64,000 nt of DNA from Lachnospiraceae bacterium MD308 (GCA_000403475.2 KE159795.1:798807-862806); one strand, 5' to 3'. Shown: positions 16,650 through 27,312, counted from the stretch's first letter. A program made the numbers and translations. The notes: generated from the letters alone by a model not told the origin.

Positions 16650-18377
16650 ATGAATCTTCACATAACAAAATCTAAAAATGCGGAGTCTTTTTATATCTGC
16701 AAATCTTATGTAAAAGCAACGGGAGGCACTACTTCTACAATTGTACGCAAGCTGGGTACTTTAGAACAGCTTCTTCCAGAACATGGTCCTACAAGAGATG
16801 ATGTTGTTGCATGGGCAAAAAATGAGGCGAAAATAGAAACTGAAAAATATAAAAAGGAAAAAGAAACCAAAACAGTATTAATCCCATTCCACGCTGACAG
16901 ACAATTAGATTATGGTAAACAGGCCTTCTTCCGCGGCGGCTATCTTTTCCTCCAATCCGTTTATTATCAGCTGCAAATGAATAAGGTCTGCCGGAAGTTA
17001 AAACAGAAATATAAATTCAAGTATGACATCAACGCGATTCTTTCTGACTTGATCTATGCAAGGATTCTGGAACCTTGCAGTAAGCGTTCTTCTTACAAGG
17101 CAGCATCCGAGTTTTTAGAGAAACCTTCTTACGGACTCCATGATGTGTACCGGGCATTGGATGTCCTTGGGGCTGAATGCGACCTCATCCAGGCAGAAGT
17201 CTATAAAAACAGCCATTATCTTGGAAAGAGAAATGACAGGATCCTTTATTATGACTGCTCGAATTATTACTTCGAAATTGAACAGGAAGATGGCACCAAA
17301 AAGTACGGAAAAAGTAAAGAACACAGACCAAACCCGATCATTCAAATGGGGATGTTCATGGACGGGGATGGAATCCCCCTTGCTTTCTCACTCTTTCCGG
17401 GAAATGCAAATGAACAGACATCCCTGAAGCCATTGGAAAAGAAAGTCCTTGGGGATTTCGGATGCCAGAAATTCATTTATTGCAGTGATGCCGGACTGGG
17501 TTCTGAATCCATCCGGGAATACAACCACATGGGAGAACGGGCTTATATCGTAGCCCAGTCCATCAAAAAGCTGAAGAAAGAAGAAAAAGAATGGGCTTTG
17601 AGTCCGCAGGGCTTTAAGAGAGTATCGGATGACACTCCTGTCGATATCACAAAGCTTTCTGAGGATGACAGAGGGCTTTATTACAAAGACGAACCCTATA
17701 CCACAAAGAAACTGCACCAGCGCCTGATCATTACATATTCCCCTAAATATGCACTTTATCAGAAATCCATCCGTGACAAACAGGTGGAGCGGGCACAGAA
17801 GATGCTGGATTCAGGGAAGTCCAAAAAGAACCGGAAAAATCCCAATGACCCGGCCCGGTTTATTGGAAAAATAGCAGTTACAAAAGAAGGGGAAGCTGCT
17901 GACATCCAACATTATCTGGATGAGGGGAAGATTTCTGACGAGGCTCGGTACGACGGGCTCTATGCAGTATGCACAGACCTTTTGGATGATGAGGCCAGTG
18001 ATATCCTGAAAGTCAGTGAGGGCAGATGGCAGATAGAGGAATGTTTCCGGATCATGAAAACAGATTTTTCTGCAAGACCTGTTTATTTACAGGATGAAAA
18101 CCGGATCAAAGCACATTTCCTGATTTGTTTTCTCGCATTGACGCTCTACCGTTTTCTTGAGAAGAAATTGGATTATAAGTATACCTGCGGAGAATTATTA
18201 GATACGCTGAAGGCAATAAACTTCGCTGAAATACAGGAACAAGGATTTATCCCGCTATACAGACGGGAGCTTATCACGGATGATCTCCATGAAGTCTGTG
18301 GTTTCCGAACGGATTATCAATTCATAACCAAAAGCGATATGAGAACCATTCAGAAAAAAAGCAAAGGGAAAGAATAA
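16650..18377 (+). CDS. IS1634-family transposase
   Basis: This 575-residue protein is a DDE transposase of the IS1634/IS4 group. The N-terminus 'NLHITKSKNAESFYICKSY' and the phrases 'LPEHGPTRDDVVAWAKNEA' and 'YYDCSNYYFEIE' (first Asp region) match that group, as do 'FPGNANEQTSL' and 'IYCSDAGLGSESI' (second Asp), and the late 'EGRWQIEECFRIMKTDFSARPVY' with the Glu of the YREK-like signature. It is intact and has a TATAAT box and GGAGGGAT site just upstream. Related sequence 'AGTATAG' occurs at about 16450 and, inverted, at about 18385, and may mark the ends, but the match is too weak to define boundaries. Confidence 0.88.
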   Translation: MNLHITKSKNAESFYICKSYVKATGGTTSTIVRKLGTLEQLLPEHGPTRDDVVAWAKNEAKIETEKYKKEKETKTVLIPFHADRQLDYGKQAFFRGGYLFLQSVYYQLQMNKVCRKLKQKYKFKYDINAILSDLIYARILEPCSKRSSYKAASEFLEKPSYGLHDVYRALDVLGAECDLIQAEVYKNSHYLGKRNDRILYYDCSNYYFEIEQEDGTKKYGKSKEHRPNPIIQMGMFMDGDGIPLAFSLFPGNANEQTSLKPLEKKVLGDFGCQKFIYCSDAGLGSESIREYNHMGERAYIVAQSIKKLKKEEKEWALSPQGFKRVSDDTPVDITKLSEDDRGLYYKDEPYTTKKLHQRLIITYSPKYALYQKSIRDKQVERAQKMLDSGKSKKNRKNPNDPARFIGKIAVTKEGEAADIQHYLDEGKISDEARYDGLYAVCTDLLDDEASDILKVSEGRWQIEECFRIMKTDFSARPVYLQDENRIKAHFLICFLALTLYRFLEKKLDYKYTCGELLDTLKAINFAEIQEQGFIPLYRRELITDDLHEVCGFRTDYQFITKSDMRTIQKKSKGKE

Positions 18378-18463
18378 ATTACTATACTTCGCAACAACGG
18401 TAAAAATCGCTGTAACCCAGAAAATACAAATGTTTACGGTTAGAGGGAAGTAATTTCAGATTA

Positions 18464-18503
18464 GGCGGTATAGCCCCGATTACAAGGGCTGTACCGTCTT
18501 TTT
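18464..18503 (+). terminator. Rho-independent terminator downstream of the IS1634 transposase
   Basis: The GGCGGTATAGCCC / GGGCTGTACCGTC stem (13 pairs with two G-T) has an about 10-base loop and a TTTTTG run on the plus strand. It lies between the transposase and the convergent recombinase gene and may belong to the original integrative element. Confidence 0.65.
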
Positions 18504-18509
18504 GAGTGT

Positions 18510-20182
<1,673 letters not shown>

Positions 20183-20202
20183 CTAACCCTATTATAGCGC
20201 AC

Positions 20203-20403
20203 TTATCCCTGTTTGTCATTGGGCGGCTTGACGGTTTCCGATTTTATGAGCCGTATCATCTTGTCGCGGAGCCGTTCCGAGCCGCCGCAGGAGGTAGACA
20301 CTTCATAGTATGTGCCGCCGATTTTGTAGCAGACGGTTTCTTCTGTTGGCTTTCTCTTTTGAGGTACAAATTCGCTGTCCTTGATTTCCAGTTCCCAATC
20401 CAT
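20203..20403 (-). CDS. TnpW-like small transposon protein
   Basis: This 66-residue protein has the central pattern CYKIGGTYYEVSTSCGGSE followed by a helix 'RLRDKMIRLIKSE', matching the small TnpW-type proteins found just upstream of clostridial transposon recombinases. The start has GGAAGGG upstream. It is read 62 bases before the recombinase start and probably shares its transcript. No biochemical role is established for the family. Confidence 0.6.
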   Translation of the reverse strand: MDWELEIKDSEFVPQKRKPTEETVCYKIGGTYYEVSTSCGGSERLRDKMIRLIKSETVKPPNDKQG

Positions 20404-20459
20404 TCTTTTTTCCCTTCCTTTCCGTATTTGTTAAAGTGAGAAGTTTCGGAGCAAGCATA

Positions 20460-20543
20460 GGAAAAGGGTACCCTTTTCCGTAAATCTGCCCGTTCGCGCC
20501 TATTGCTTGACGGACAGATTTTGCTTGTTGGGAAGAATCCCAA
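20460..20543. repeat. Cluster of three inverted repeats upstream of the recombinase module
   Basis: Three hairpins follow each other within 84 bases: a perfect 20-bp palindrome GGAAAAGGGTACCCTTTTCC (20460-20479); AAATCTGCCCGT / ACGGACAGATTT (20482-20493 and 20510-20521, 11 of 12 paired, 16-base loop); and TTGGGA-AGAA-TCCCAA (20528-20543). No open frame with family likeness covers it. Such clusters mark transfer origins, recombination sites or antitermination leaders; which of these applies cannot be told here. Confidence 0.6.
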
Positions 20544-20633
20544 ACCCTCTTGAAAGTCCTCTCACTACCTACAACACCACAGAGGGCGGTTTTGACGAAG
20601 TTTTGAAAAATTTCTTCAAAAAGTTTTCCTTGT

Positions 20634-20897
20634 TTATATTTCCCTTCCTTTTAACTGCTGAATTAGTTGCTCTTGGTTATCTCTGAGGAACGATAGAAGT
20701 TCATCCACGCTCATCCCATCAACACCGCCTGCTCCCTTGTTTGATTTTACTTTCTTGTACGCATTATTAAGATTAGTCGGTTGTAAGATCTTCTCCAACA
20801 GCCCGTCCGTCTGAAAGTCTGTGATGATGCGGTTGTTTTCAGCAATCCTCTGACAGGCGGACACTTCTGCATACTCTTTCGATTCCGTCGATACCAT
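20634..20897 (-). pseudogene. Group II intron reverse transcriptase/maturase, N-terminal fragment
   Basis: Its 87 residues include 'LLEKILQPTNLNNAYKKVKSNKGAGGVDGM' (split here around residues 33-62), the RT0/RT1 signature of intron maturases. The chain ends after LIQQLKGREI, where a full protein would continue for some 350 to 500 residues with the YADD active site. It is non-functional. The break point joins sequence of the serine-recombinase element, showing that a deletion or insertion followed the intron's arrival. Confidence 0.85.
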
Positions 20898-21241
20898 TTG
20901 CAGATAGTCCTCAATATGAATTTGTCTGTCCTTAAATCTGTTATTGGTTACTTTTATTTACTCACAGACCTCTGCTGACTTCTCGCCATTCGTTGTTACT
21001 ACGGATTTCTTATGCATTTGTTGATGTAATTCCATCCGCTAACGAGACCTCTCCAGGTAAGAACGCAATCTTTCACTCCATCCATCCGCCACATTTTTCT
21101 GTTCGTCAGACCAGAGCTTTGCCTCCAGCTTTCTTCAGATTCAACCTCACAATGAACACCCTTGCTCTTGGCTATATACTTCCCACTACCAGGGTGTGTT
21201 ACGGACTCTTACCGATTAGATTGCGCCCATACTGGGCGCAC
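20634..21241 (-). mobile_element. Group II intron, 5' portion only
   Basis: On the minus strand the element opens at 21241 with GTGCGCCCAG, the conserved group II intron 5' end. About 340 bases of structured non-coding sequence follow, and then the start of an intron-encoded reverse transcriptase at 20897. The sequence ends inside the RT gene near 20640, so the catalytic core of the RT, domain V and the 3' splice site are missing. The 5' end abuts a hairpin plus T run (21246-21275), the insertion preference known for class C introns. The 400 bases between the RT fragment and the AIPR gene contain only this intron leader and the terminator. Confidence 0.8.
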
Positions 21242-21245
21242 CACT

Positions 21246-21275
21246 AAAAAGCCGGAACATCTCTTGCTCCGACTT
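21246..21275 (-). terminator. Terminator of the AIPR gene and intron insertion site
   Basis: Minus strand AGTCGGAGCA-AGAGA-TGTTCCGGCT, ten pairs with two wobbles, then TTTTT. The group II intron begins four bases after the T run. Confidence 0.75.
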
Positions 21276-21307
21276 CATCATTGTTATTTAAAAAGCATAT
21301 AAATTCT

Positions 21308-23146
21308 CTATACTATGGCATCAAAAGTTTCTTTAATAGCTACTTTTAAAGATTGCCATTGGAACTGTAAAATGCCATAATAGTTTTTATCTTTTTTCAA
21401 ATAATTAGTTGCATTTAATCCTTCCTCATATCTTACCGCCATTTCATAGCACATACTACCTGCATTAATTATATGCATAAATAGTTTATATAATATTTCT
21501 TCATAATTATCTTTATTTTCAAAAATATTTGGTGGTAATAACCATTTGATTCCTGTTAAATTTTTCATACTTTCATAAACATGAGGATCTGGCTTTTCAC
21601 TTCTTGACGAATCAAAAATAAATTGTAAAGTTTCTCCTTGAATATTTTCTTGATAATATCTAGATGCAAGCACAACAAACGCTAAACATATTGTTCTTGC
21701 ATTATGTGCAAATGTTATCCTCCCTGTACCATCTGGCTGGTTCCTATTTTCTGAATCGAATCTCTTCAAAAATGCATTTCTAAAATAATAATCAACATAC
21801 AGTAACTCTTTGCATATTTTAGCTATCTGCGTCTGGTTTCCATCAAAAATCACATTATAATAGTTAGGGTTGTAAAGCGATGATGGTTTATTACGGCTCG
21901 TTCCTGGCATTTGGAAAATACCAGAAAGACAAAGTTTTCCCACCTCACTCAAATCGGAATTCAAATAAGCCGGCTTAAATTCTCTCGGAACTACTTCTCC
22001 TCGTTTAGTTTGATAAAAGACCCCCGCCTCCCGCATTGTTTGACTAAATCTAACCTGCTCTGGAGAATTTGCTTTAAGATCCACAGGTCTAATTGCTTTT
22101 TGAGAATTAGTCGCCTTTGCAATTTCTAAGCTAAATAAATTTTTTTCATCTTCATTCGTACCATCCGTTTTAATTATTTTACACGGTAAATAAAAATCCT
22201 GCGACTCAGTTATCAATTTGCTTTTATGCAACATATATGTAGTCTGCCCACCATTCACGATAGAAAAGTTTTTTAATTTTACTTCTTTACCATCTATCTT
22301 AAATTCATCACATATAATTGTAACTCCATTGTTTTTTAGCCAAAATGAATCCGGATTATCTCTGATTGTCTCATTAATACCTTTATCTATTTCTCTTCCA
22401 GAAACATGATATCTTAAATTCCTCGATAAAAGATTTGTATTATGCTGTGCATATAGGCTCTTTATAGAAAACGCAGAAACATTAACTATTGCCGCACTTT
22501 CCCCATATTCCAAATAATTATCTCTTTTATCTAATTTTATTTTTCCTAATTCTACGGTAGGTCTTCTACACTCAGACTCCTTTATTTCAGATACCACGTC
22601 CGAACCAAATAGAACCGACAATTCAAATTGACTTGAATCACTAAATTGCTCTCTAAATTTTTTTTCTAATCTGTCTTTTCTAATTCCTCCTTTAGGTGCA
22701 CTTGTATATAAAACAAATGCTATTTTTGATTCTTCCCCTATCTCTGAGTATAACGACAAAAATCTCCCTTGGACTTTGTCATTAACTTGTTCATAATGAC
22801 CTTGTATCATATCTTTATAGAACAAAACCATTTTAGTTATCGCATTTACAGCATCATCAAACGTAATATTTTGATAAAATTTCGATTGCCCAATAATCAT
22901 ATTAGAACTTTCACTATTCGGATCGCTAAGAAGTATATCTACCCCTCCATCATATTGACCATCAACAATAAAATTAGCAAAGTCGCTTTCATTCAAAACA
23001 AGTGCTGGGTTTTTATAATAACTTGCTTTTACTACCAACGCTGACAGAACATATTCATCTGCTTTCTCTCTTAATGAGGGATACGTTTCTTTCATTACAT
23101 GAATTTTGTCTTTTATAAAATCATAATCATTTTGATTCGCTGGCAT
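21308..23146 (-). CDS. AIPR-family abortive phage-infection protein
   Basis: The start ATG at 23146 follows AAAGGAG. The 612-residue protein has an N-terminal 'VDGQYDGGVDILLSD ... MIIGQSKFY' segment, like the D-x(n)-Q-x-K core of a restriction-endonuclease fold. The AIPR hallmark 'FWLKNNGVTIICDEF' lies around residue 280, and 'FSIVNGGQTTYMLHKS' and 'KATNSQKAIRPVDLKANSPEQ' follow. AIPR proteins are linked to abortive infection and are often found in defence islands. It is preceded on the same strand by a small protein, a broken ATPase and a toxin-antitoxin pair, and its terminator is intact. The AT content is much higher than in the flanking core genes, which points to transfer. Confidence 0.88.
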   Translation of the reverse strand: MPANQNDYDFIKDKIHVMKETYPSLREKADEYVLSALVVKASYYKNPALVLNESDFANFIVDGQYDGGVDILLSDPNSESSNMIIGQSKFYQNITFDDAVNAITKMVLFYKDMIQGHYEQVNDKVQGRFLSLYSEIGEESKIAFVLYTSAPKGGIRKDRLEKKFREQFSDSSQFELSVLFGSDVVSEIKESECRRPTVELGKIKLDKRDNYLEYGESAAIVNVSAFSIKSLYAQHNTNLLSRNLRYHVSGREIDKGINETIRDNPDSFWLKNNGVTIICDEFKIDGKEVKLKNFSIVNGGQTTYMLHKSKLITESQDFYLPCKIIKTDGTNEDEKNLFSLEIAKATNSQKAIRPVDLKANSPEQVRFSQTMREAGVFYQTKRGEVVPREFKPAYLNSDLSEVGKLCLSGIFQMPGTSRNKPSSLYNPNYYNVIFDGNQTQIAKICKELLYVDYYFRNAFLKRFDSENRNQPDGTGRITFAHNARTICLAFVVLASRYYQENIQGETLQFIFDSSRSEKPDPHVYESMKNLTGIKWLLPPNIFENKDNYEEILYKLFMHIINAGSMCYEMAVRYEEGLNATNYLKKDKNYYGILQFQWQSLKVAIKETFDAIV

Positions 23147-23206
23147 TTGTACTTCTCCTTTATCCAATTGTATTCGTATATGAATAATTTACCACATTCT
23201 AATTCA

Positions 23207-23503
23207 CTAAACAAGATCTCGTAAATTTATAAAACATTTTATTTTGTCATAACTTTCTGCAAGTTTTTTCCCAAACAAATGTCTATTAATTTCATATGCA
23301 TAAACAAAATAGCACGAATGCTCATCTTCATTTAAATCCATAATATAATCTGCAAATAATTTAATATAATCATCTGATATATTATAGTCTATTTGAATAT
23401 ACACCTCTGTTGTTTTTATTACAATTTTCTCACTATCATCCGATTCTGGCAAAATTTCATTGAGTAATTCGGACTCTATTGCAGCAACTCCATTATTGCT
23501 CAT
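23207..23503 (-). CDS. Small acidic protein of the AIPR locus, unknown
   Basis: This 98-residue protein is acidic in its first third (ESELLNEILPESDDSEK), with a beta-rich centre 'KTTEVYIQIDYNISDDYIKLFADYIMD' (in two pieces) and a C-terminal helix. I recognise no family. The ATG overlaps the stop of the truncated ATPase frame (ATGA) and lies 60 bases before the AIPR start, so it is probably co-transcribed. It could be a regulator, an inhibitor or a fragment of a larger defence protein; nothing in the sequence decides. Confidence 0.55.
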   Translation of the reverse strand: MSNNGVAAIESELLNEILPESDDSEKIVIKTTEVYIQIDYNISDDYIKLFADYIMDLNEDEHSCYFVYAYEINRHLFGKKLAESYDKIKCFINLRDLV

Positions 23504-23740
23504 AAAAATAATTCAAACAGTAGATATACCTTATCAATCCACACTCGCATATTCTTAGTTGGTATACCTGATTCACTATATACTATCTGTTCGGTTAACA
23601 TCATATTTTTAATCAGTGTTATCAAAGATGTCTTTCCACTGTTGTTTGCCCCAGCTATAATTGTTACATTATCATCGATAATCTAATTCTGCTTTTTCAA
23701 ATTGTCTATAATTATTTATAATCATTTTCACTAACTTCAT
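23500..23740 (-). pseudogene. N-terminal remnant of an AAA/RecF-like ATPase
   Basis: A strong GGAGG site precedes ATG 23740. The frame reads MKLVKMIINNYRQFEKAELD, typical of the first strand of SMC/RecF/OLD-like ATPases. It then meets a stop (CGA-TGA), and after a shift continues as DNVTIIAGANNSGKTSLITL, a clear Walker A motif. It ends after about 75 residues at 23500. A full ATPase would be 400-700 residues, so this is a doubly broken remnant (a frameshift and loss of the C-terminal part). Together with AIPR and the toxin-antitoxin pair it shows an eroded defence island. Confidence 0.75.
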
Positions 23741-23788
23741 TTGTAAACCTCCAAGTACCCTATTTGACTATATATCAATTTTTTAGGC

Positions 23789-24049
23789 TCAATTTTCGTA
23801 ATGTCCTTTACAAGAAACAATTTCTATCACATTACCACTAATTCGATACACCAACCTATTCACATAATCAATCCTACGACTCCAAAATCCGCTCATATCT
23901 CCTTTCAAAGGTTCTGGTTTACCAATACCGCCAAAATTTTCTCTCTCAATATCTTTTAACAAAATATTGATGCGTTTTAATGTCTTTCTATCTTGTGTCT
24001 GCCAATAGAGATAATCATCCCATGCCTCATCAAACCAAATCTTTCTCAT
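23789..24049 (-). CDS. yoeB: YoeB/Txe-family toxin
   Basis: This 86-residue RelE-superfamily mRNA interferase matches YoeB over its full length: 'WDDYLYWQTQDRKTLKRIN', 'IGKPEPLKGDMSGFWSRRI' and the C-terminal catalytic 'SCKGHYEN' (His-Tyr end). It would cut mRNA at the ribosome when freed from its antitoxin. It overlaps the antitoxin gene by 4 bases, the standard order of antitoxin then toxin. Confidence 0.92.
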   Translation of the reverse strand: MRKIWFDEAWDDYLYWQTQDRKTLKRINILLKDIERENFGGIGKPEPLKGDMSGFWSRRIDYVNRLVYRISGNVIEIVSCKGHYEN

Positions 24050-24306
24050 TCATCTACCTCAATAATATCATGTTCTACACCCTTTCCAGCGTTAAGTGCT
24101 TCCACACCTCTTCGCAAATGTTCCATGTTACTTTCCTTATAAAATGGATCAACAGATACTTCAAATGGAATCCTCTTTTCTCTTGTCATTTTTTTTGCAA
24201 ATATAGTTATTGCAGTAGTCATATTCATCCCCAATTCCTGACAGGTCTGCTCCATGTTCCTTTTTAGTTCTTCATCCATGCGAATATTTACCAACGTCTG
24301 TGCCAT
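24046..24306 (-). CDS. RelB/DinJ-family antitoxin
   Basis: This 86-residue protein starts with a ribbon-helix-helix (TLVNIRMDEELKRNMEQTCQ), followed by the 'LGMNMTTAITIFAKKMTREKRIPFEV' helix characteristic of RelB/DinJ, and an acidic C-terminus that neutralises the toxin. The start has GGAGG. It pairs with a YoeB-type toxin rather than RelE, a combination common in Firmicutes. Autoregulation from the AT-rich leader at 24310-24420 is likely, but the exact promoter is ambiguous. Confidence 0.9.
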   Translation of the reverse strand: MAQTLVNIRMDEELKRNMEQTCQELGMNMTTAITIFAKKMTREKRIPFEVSVDPFYKESNMEHLRRGVEALNAGKGVEHDIIEVDE

Positions 24307-24504
24307 AATAGCGTTCCTCCTTCATCAATTACATGTATCTATAGACTATCATATAACAAAGACAATATCAATACATTATCTTTACGCTATTATACGCTTT
24401 TTACTTAAATTAGCATACACTATCTTTAATATAATTATGTTTTACACGCTGTAAATACTTATACCCCAAAACAGCATCCACACTTTTTTCAAATATCCAA
24501 AAAG

Positions 24505-24542
24505 GGAGAAAAAGAGAACCTTGAAGGTATGATCCCTCAAGG
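24505..24542 (-). terminator. ppdK terminator; remaining intergenic space
   Basis: Minus strand CCTTGA...TCAAGG hairpin followed by TTCTCTTTTT, about 100 bases after the ppdK stop. The rest of the 337-base gap (24307-24643) is AT-rich and holds the antitoxin leader; I see no other gene in it. Confidence 0.6.
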
Positions 24543-24643
24543 CCCATCTGTTAATTCTATTGGTTTTTGGTTTCCGTCTCAGCGAAAACTAAATTTTGCG
24601 ATATCGGAAAAATTGTTCTGCAAAATCATCAGCTTCCAGTGTA

Positions 24644-27268
24644 TTACTTACTGTTAATAGCCGCCTGTGCCGCTGCCAGTCTTGCGATCGGTACCCTGAA
24701 CGGTGAGCAGGATACATAATCCAGTCCGATCTTGTGGCAGAACTCTACGGAAGAAGGATCTCCGCCATGCTCGCCGCAGATACCGATGTGAAGTTTCTCA
24801 TTCACCGGCTTTCCAAGCTTAATGGACATCTCCATCAGCTTACCAACGCCTGTCTGGTCAAGTTTCGCGAACGGATCGTTCTCGAAGATCTTAGCGTCAT
24901 AGTAAGCGTCAAGGAACTTGCCTGCATCGTCACGTGAGAATCCGTATGTCATCTGTGTCAGGTCGTTTGTACCAAAGCAGAAGAAGTCAGCCTCTTTTGC
25001 AATCTCATCTGCAGTAAGAGCCGCTCTCGGAATCTCGATCATCGTACCTACTTCGTACTCAAGATTGCTGCCTGCCGCCTTGATCTCAGCGTCTGCTGTC
25101 TCAACAACAACTTTCTTCACATACTTAAGCTCTTTGATATCGCCAATCAGCGGAATCATGATCTCCGGCTTAACTTTCCAGTCAGCGTGAGCCTTCTGTA
25201 CATTGATAGCCGCGCGGATAACTGCAGCTGTCTGCATCTTTGCAATCTCAGGATAAGTAACTGCAAGACGGCATCCTCTGTGACCCATCATCGGGTTGAA
25301 CTCGTGGAGGCTGTCAATGAGAGTCTTAATATCCTCCACAGACTTGCCCTGTGCTGCCGCAAGTTTCTCAATGTCCTCTTCCTCTGTAGGAACGAACTCA
25401 TGGAGCGGCGGGTCAAGGAAACGAATCGTAACCGGATTGCCCTCAAGAGCCTCGTAAAGAGCCTCGAAGTCTCCCTGCTGGTAAGGAAGGATCTTCTCAA
25501 GAGCTGCCTCTCTCTCCTCAACGGTATCTGCACAGATCATCTCGCGGAATGCAGCGATTCTGTCTTCCTCGAAGAACATGTGCTCTGTACGGCAAAGGCC
25601 GATACCCTCTGCGCCAAGCTCGCGGGCTTTCTTAGCGTCTGCCGGTGTGTCTGCGTTTGTACGAACCTTAAGTGTTCTGTATTTGTCTGCCCATGCCATG
25701 ATTCTTCCGAACTCTCCGGCAATCTGAGCGTCAACGGTAGGAATGATTCCGTCGTAGATATTACCTGTCGTACCATCAATCGAGATGGAATCCCCCTCGT
25801 GGAACTCTTTTCCTGCAAGCGTGAATTTCTTGTTCTCCTCGTCCATAGCAATGTCGCCGCATCCGGATACACAGCATGTACCCATACCACGCGCAACAAC
25901 GGCTGCGTGAGATGTCATACCTCCGCGGACAGTCAGGATACCCTGTGAAGACTTCATACCTGTGATGTCTTCCGGTGAAGTCTCAAGACGTACAAGGACA
26001 ACCTTCTCGCCTCTTGCTGCCCACTCTACAGCATCCTCTGCCGTAAATACAACCTTGCCGCATGCTGCTCCAGGAGATGCGCCAAGACCTTTGCCCATCG
26101 GAGTAGCCGCCTTAAGAGCTGCCGCGTCAAACTGCGGGTGAAGAAGTGTGTCAAGGTTACGCGGATCGATCATCGCAACCGCCTCTTCTTCTGTCCTCAT
26201 ACCCTCGTCTACAAGGTCGCACGCAATCTTAAGGGCAGCCTGAGCTGTTCTCTTACCATTACGTGTCTGTAACATATAAAGCTTGCCGTGCTCAACGGTA
26301 AACTCCATATCCTGCATATCTCTGTAATGACTCTCCAGAGTCTCACATACTTTCTTAAACTGAACAAATGCCTCCGGGAACTTCTGCTCCATCTCGGAAA
26401 TGTGCATCGGCGTGCGGACACCTGCAACAACGTCCTCGCCCTGAGCGTTTGTCAGGAACTCACCGAACAGGCCGTTCTCTCCGGTAGCCGGGTCACGGGT
26501 AAATGCAACGCCGGTACCGCAGTCGTCTCCCATGTTTCCAAATGCCATAGACTGTACGTTTACAGCAGTTCCCCATGAGTACGGGATATCATTGTCACGA
26601 CGGTATACATTGGCACGAGGGTTGTCCCATGAACGGAATACAGCCTTGATCGCTCCCATAAGCTGCTCCTTCGGGTCAGACGGGAAGTCCTTTCCGATCT
26701 TTTCTTTATACTCTGCCTTGAACTGTCCTGCAAGAGCCTTAAGGTCTTGTGCGGTAAGCTCAACATCCTGCTTAACGCCCTTCTCCTCTTTCATCTTGTC
26801 GATCAGCTCTTCGAAATATTTCTTTCCGACTTCCATAACTACGTCAGAATACATCTGGATAAATCTTCTGTAGCAGTCCCATGCCCAGCGCGGGTTGCCG
26901 GATCTGTCTGCCAATACCTCTACAACATCCTCATTCAGGCCAAGGTTAAGGATGGTGTCCATCATGCCCGGCATAGATGCCCTTGCGCCGGAACGTACAG
27001 AAACAAGCAGCGGATTCTCCTTATCGCCGAACTTCTTCTCTGTGATAGCCTCCATCTTCGTAACAGCGTCCATGATCTGATCCATGATCTCGTCATTGAT
27101 CGTTCTTCCGTCTTCATAATACTGTGTGCAGGCCTCGGTTGTGATCGTAAAGCCCTGCGGTACCGGAAGGCCAAGGCTCGTCATCTCAGCCAGATTCGCG
27201 CCCTTGCCGCCAAGAAGGTTTCTCATGGTTGCGTTACCTTCTGTAAACATATAAACCCATTTTGCCAT
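24644..27268 (-). CDS. ppdK: Pyruvate, phosphate dikinase
   Basis: This enzyme interconverts pyruvate + ATP + Pi with phosphoenolpyruvate + AMP + PPi, a PPi-linked glycolytic step common in anaerobes. The 874-residue product has the N-terminal ATP-grasp domain (GGKGANLAEM, SVRSGARASMPGMMDT), the central phosphohistidine domain with catalytic His in GGMTSHAAVVARG, and the C-terminal PEP/pyruvate barrel with GICGEHGGDP carrying the active Cys. The start is taken as ATG 27268, which is 8 bases from AGGAGG; the ATG at 27274 is too close to it. It stands alone, with its own promoter and terminator. Confidence 0.97.
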   Translation of the reverse strand: MAKWVYMFTEGNATMRNLLGGKGANLAEMTSLGLPVPQGFTITTEACTQYYEDGRTINDEIMDQIMDAVTKMEAITEKKFGDKENPLLVSVRSGARASMPGMMDTILNLGLNEDVVEVLADRSGNPRWAWDCYRRFIQMYSDVVMEVGKKYFEELIDKMKEEKGVKQDVELTAQDLKALAGQFKAEYKEKIGKDFPSDPKEQLMGAIKAVFRSWDNPRANVYRRDNDIPYSWGTAVNVQSMAFGNMGDDCGTGVAFTRDPATGENGLFGEFLTNAQGEDVVAGVRTPMHISEMEQKFPEAFVQFKKVCETLESHYRDMQDMEFTVEHGKLYMLQTRNGKRTAQAALKIACDLVDEGMRTEEEAVAMIDPRNLDTLLHPQFDAAALKAATPMGKGLGASPGAACGKVVFTAEDAVEWAARGEKVVLVRLETSPEDITGMKSSQGILTVRGGMTSHAAVVARGMGTCCVSGCGDIAMDEENKKFTLAGKEFHEGDSISIDGTTGNIYDGIIPTVDAQIAGEFGRIMAWADKYRTLKVRTNADTPADAKKARELGAEGIGLCRTEHMFFEEDRIAAFREMICADTVEEREAALEKILPYQQGDFEALYEALEGNPVTIRFLDPPLHEFVPTEEEDIEKLAAAQGKSVEDIKTLIDSLHEFNPMMGHRGCRLAVTYPEIAKMQTAAVIRAAINVQKAHADWKVKPEIMIPLIGDIKELKYVKKVVVETADAEIKAAGSNLEYEVGTMIEIPRAALTADEIAKEADFFCFGTNDLTQMTYGFSRDDAGKFLDAYYDAKIFENDPFAKLDQTGVGKLMEMSIKLGKPVNEKLHIGICGEHGGDPSSVEFCHKIGLDYVSCSPFRVPIARLAAAQAAINSK

Positions 27269-27312
27269 TGTCATGACCTCCTAAAATCTTAATTTACTAA
27301 GTCGCATTTAAT

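Noticed and set aside
16440-18400. Exact terminal inverted repeats of the IS1634 element
   Set aside because: Only a short AGTATAG similarity was found at the two ends; not enough to set boundaries or a target duplication.
25187-25948. 253-codon plus-strand open frame inside ppdK
   Set aside because: Antisense shadow of a highly conserved gene; no start signal.
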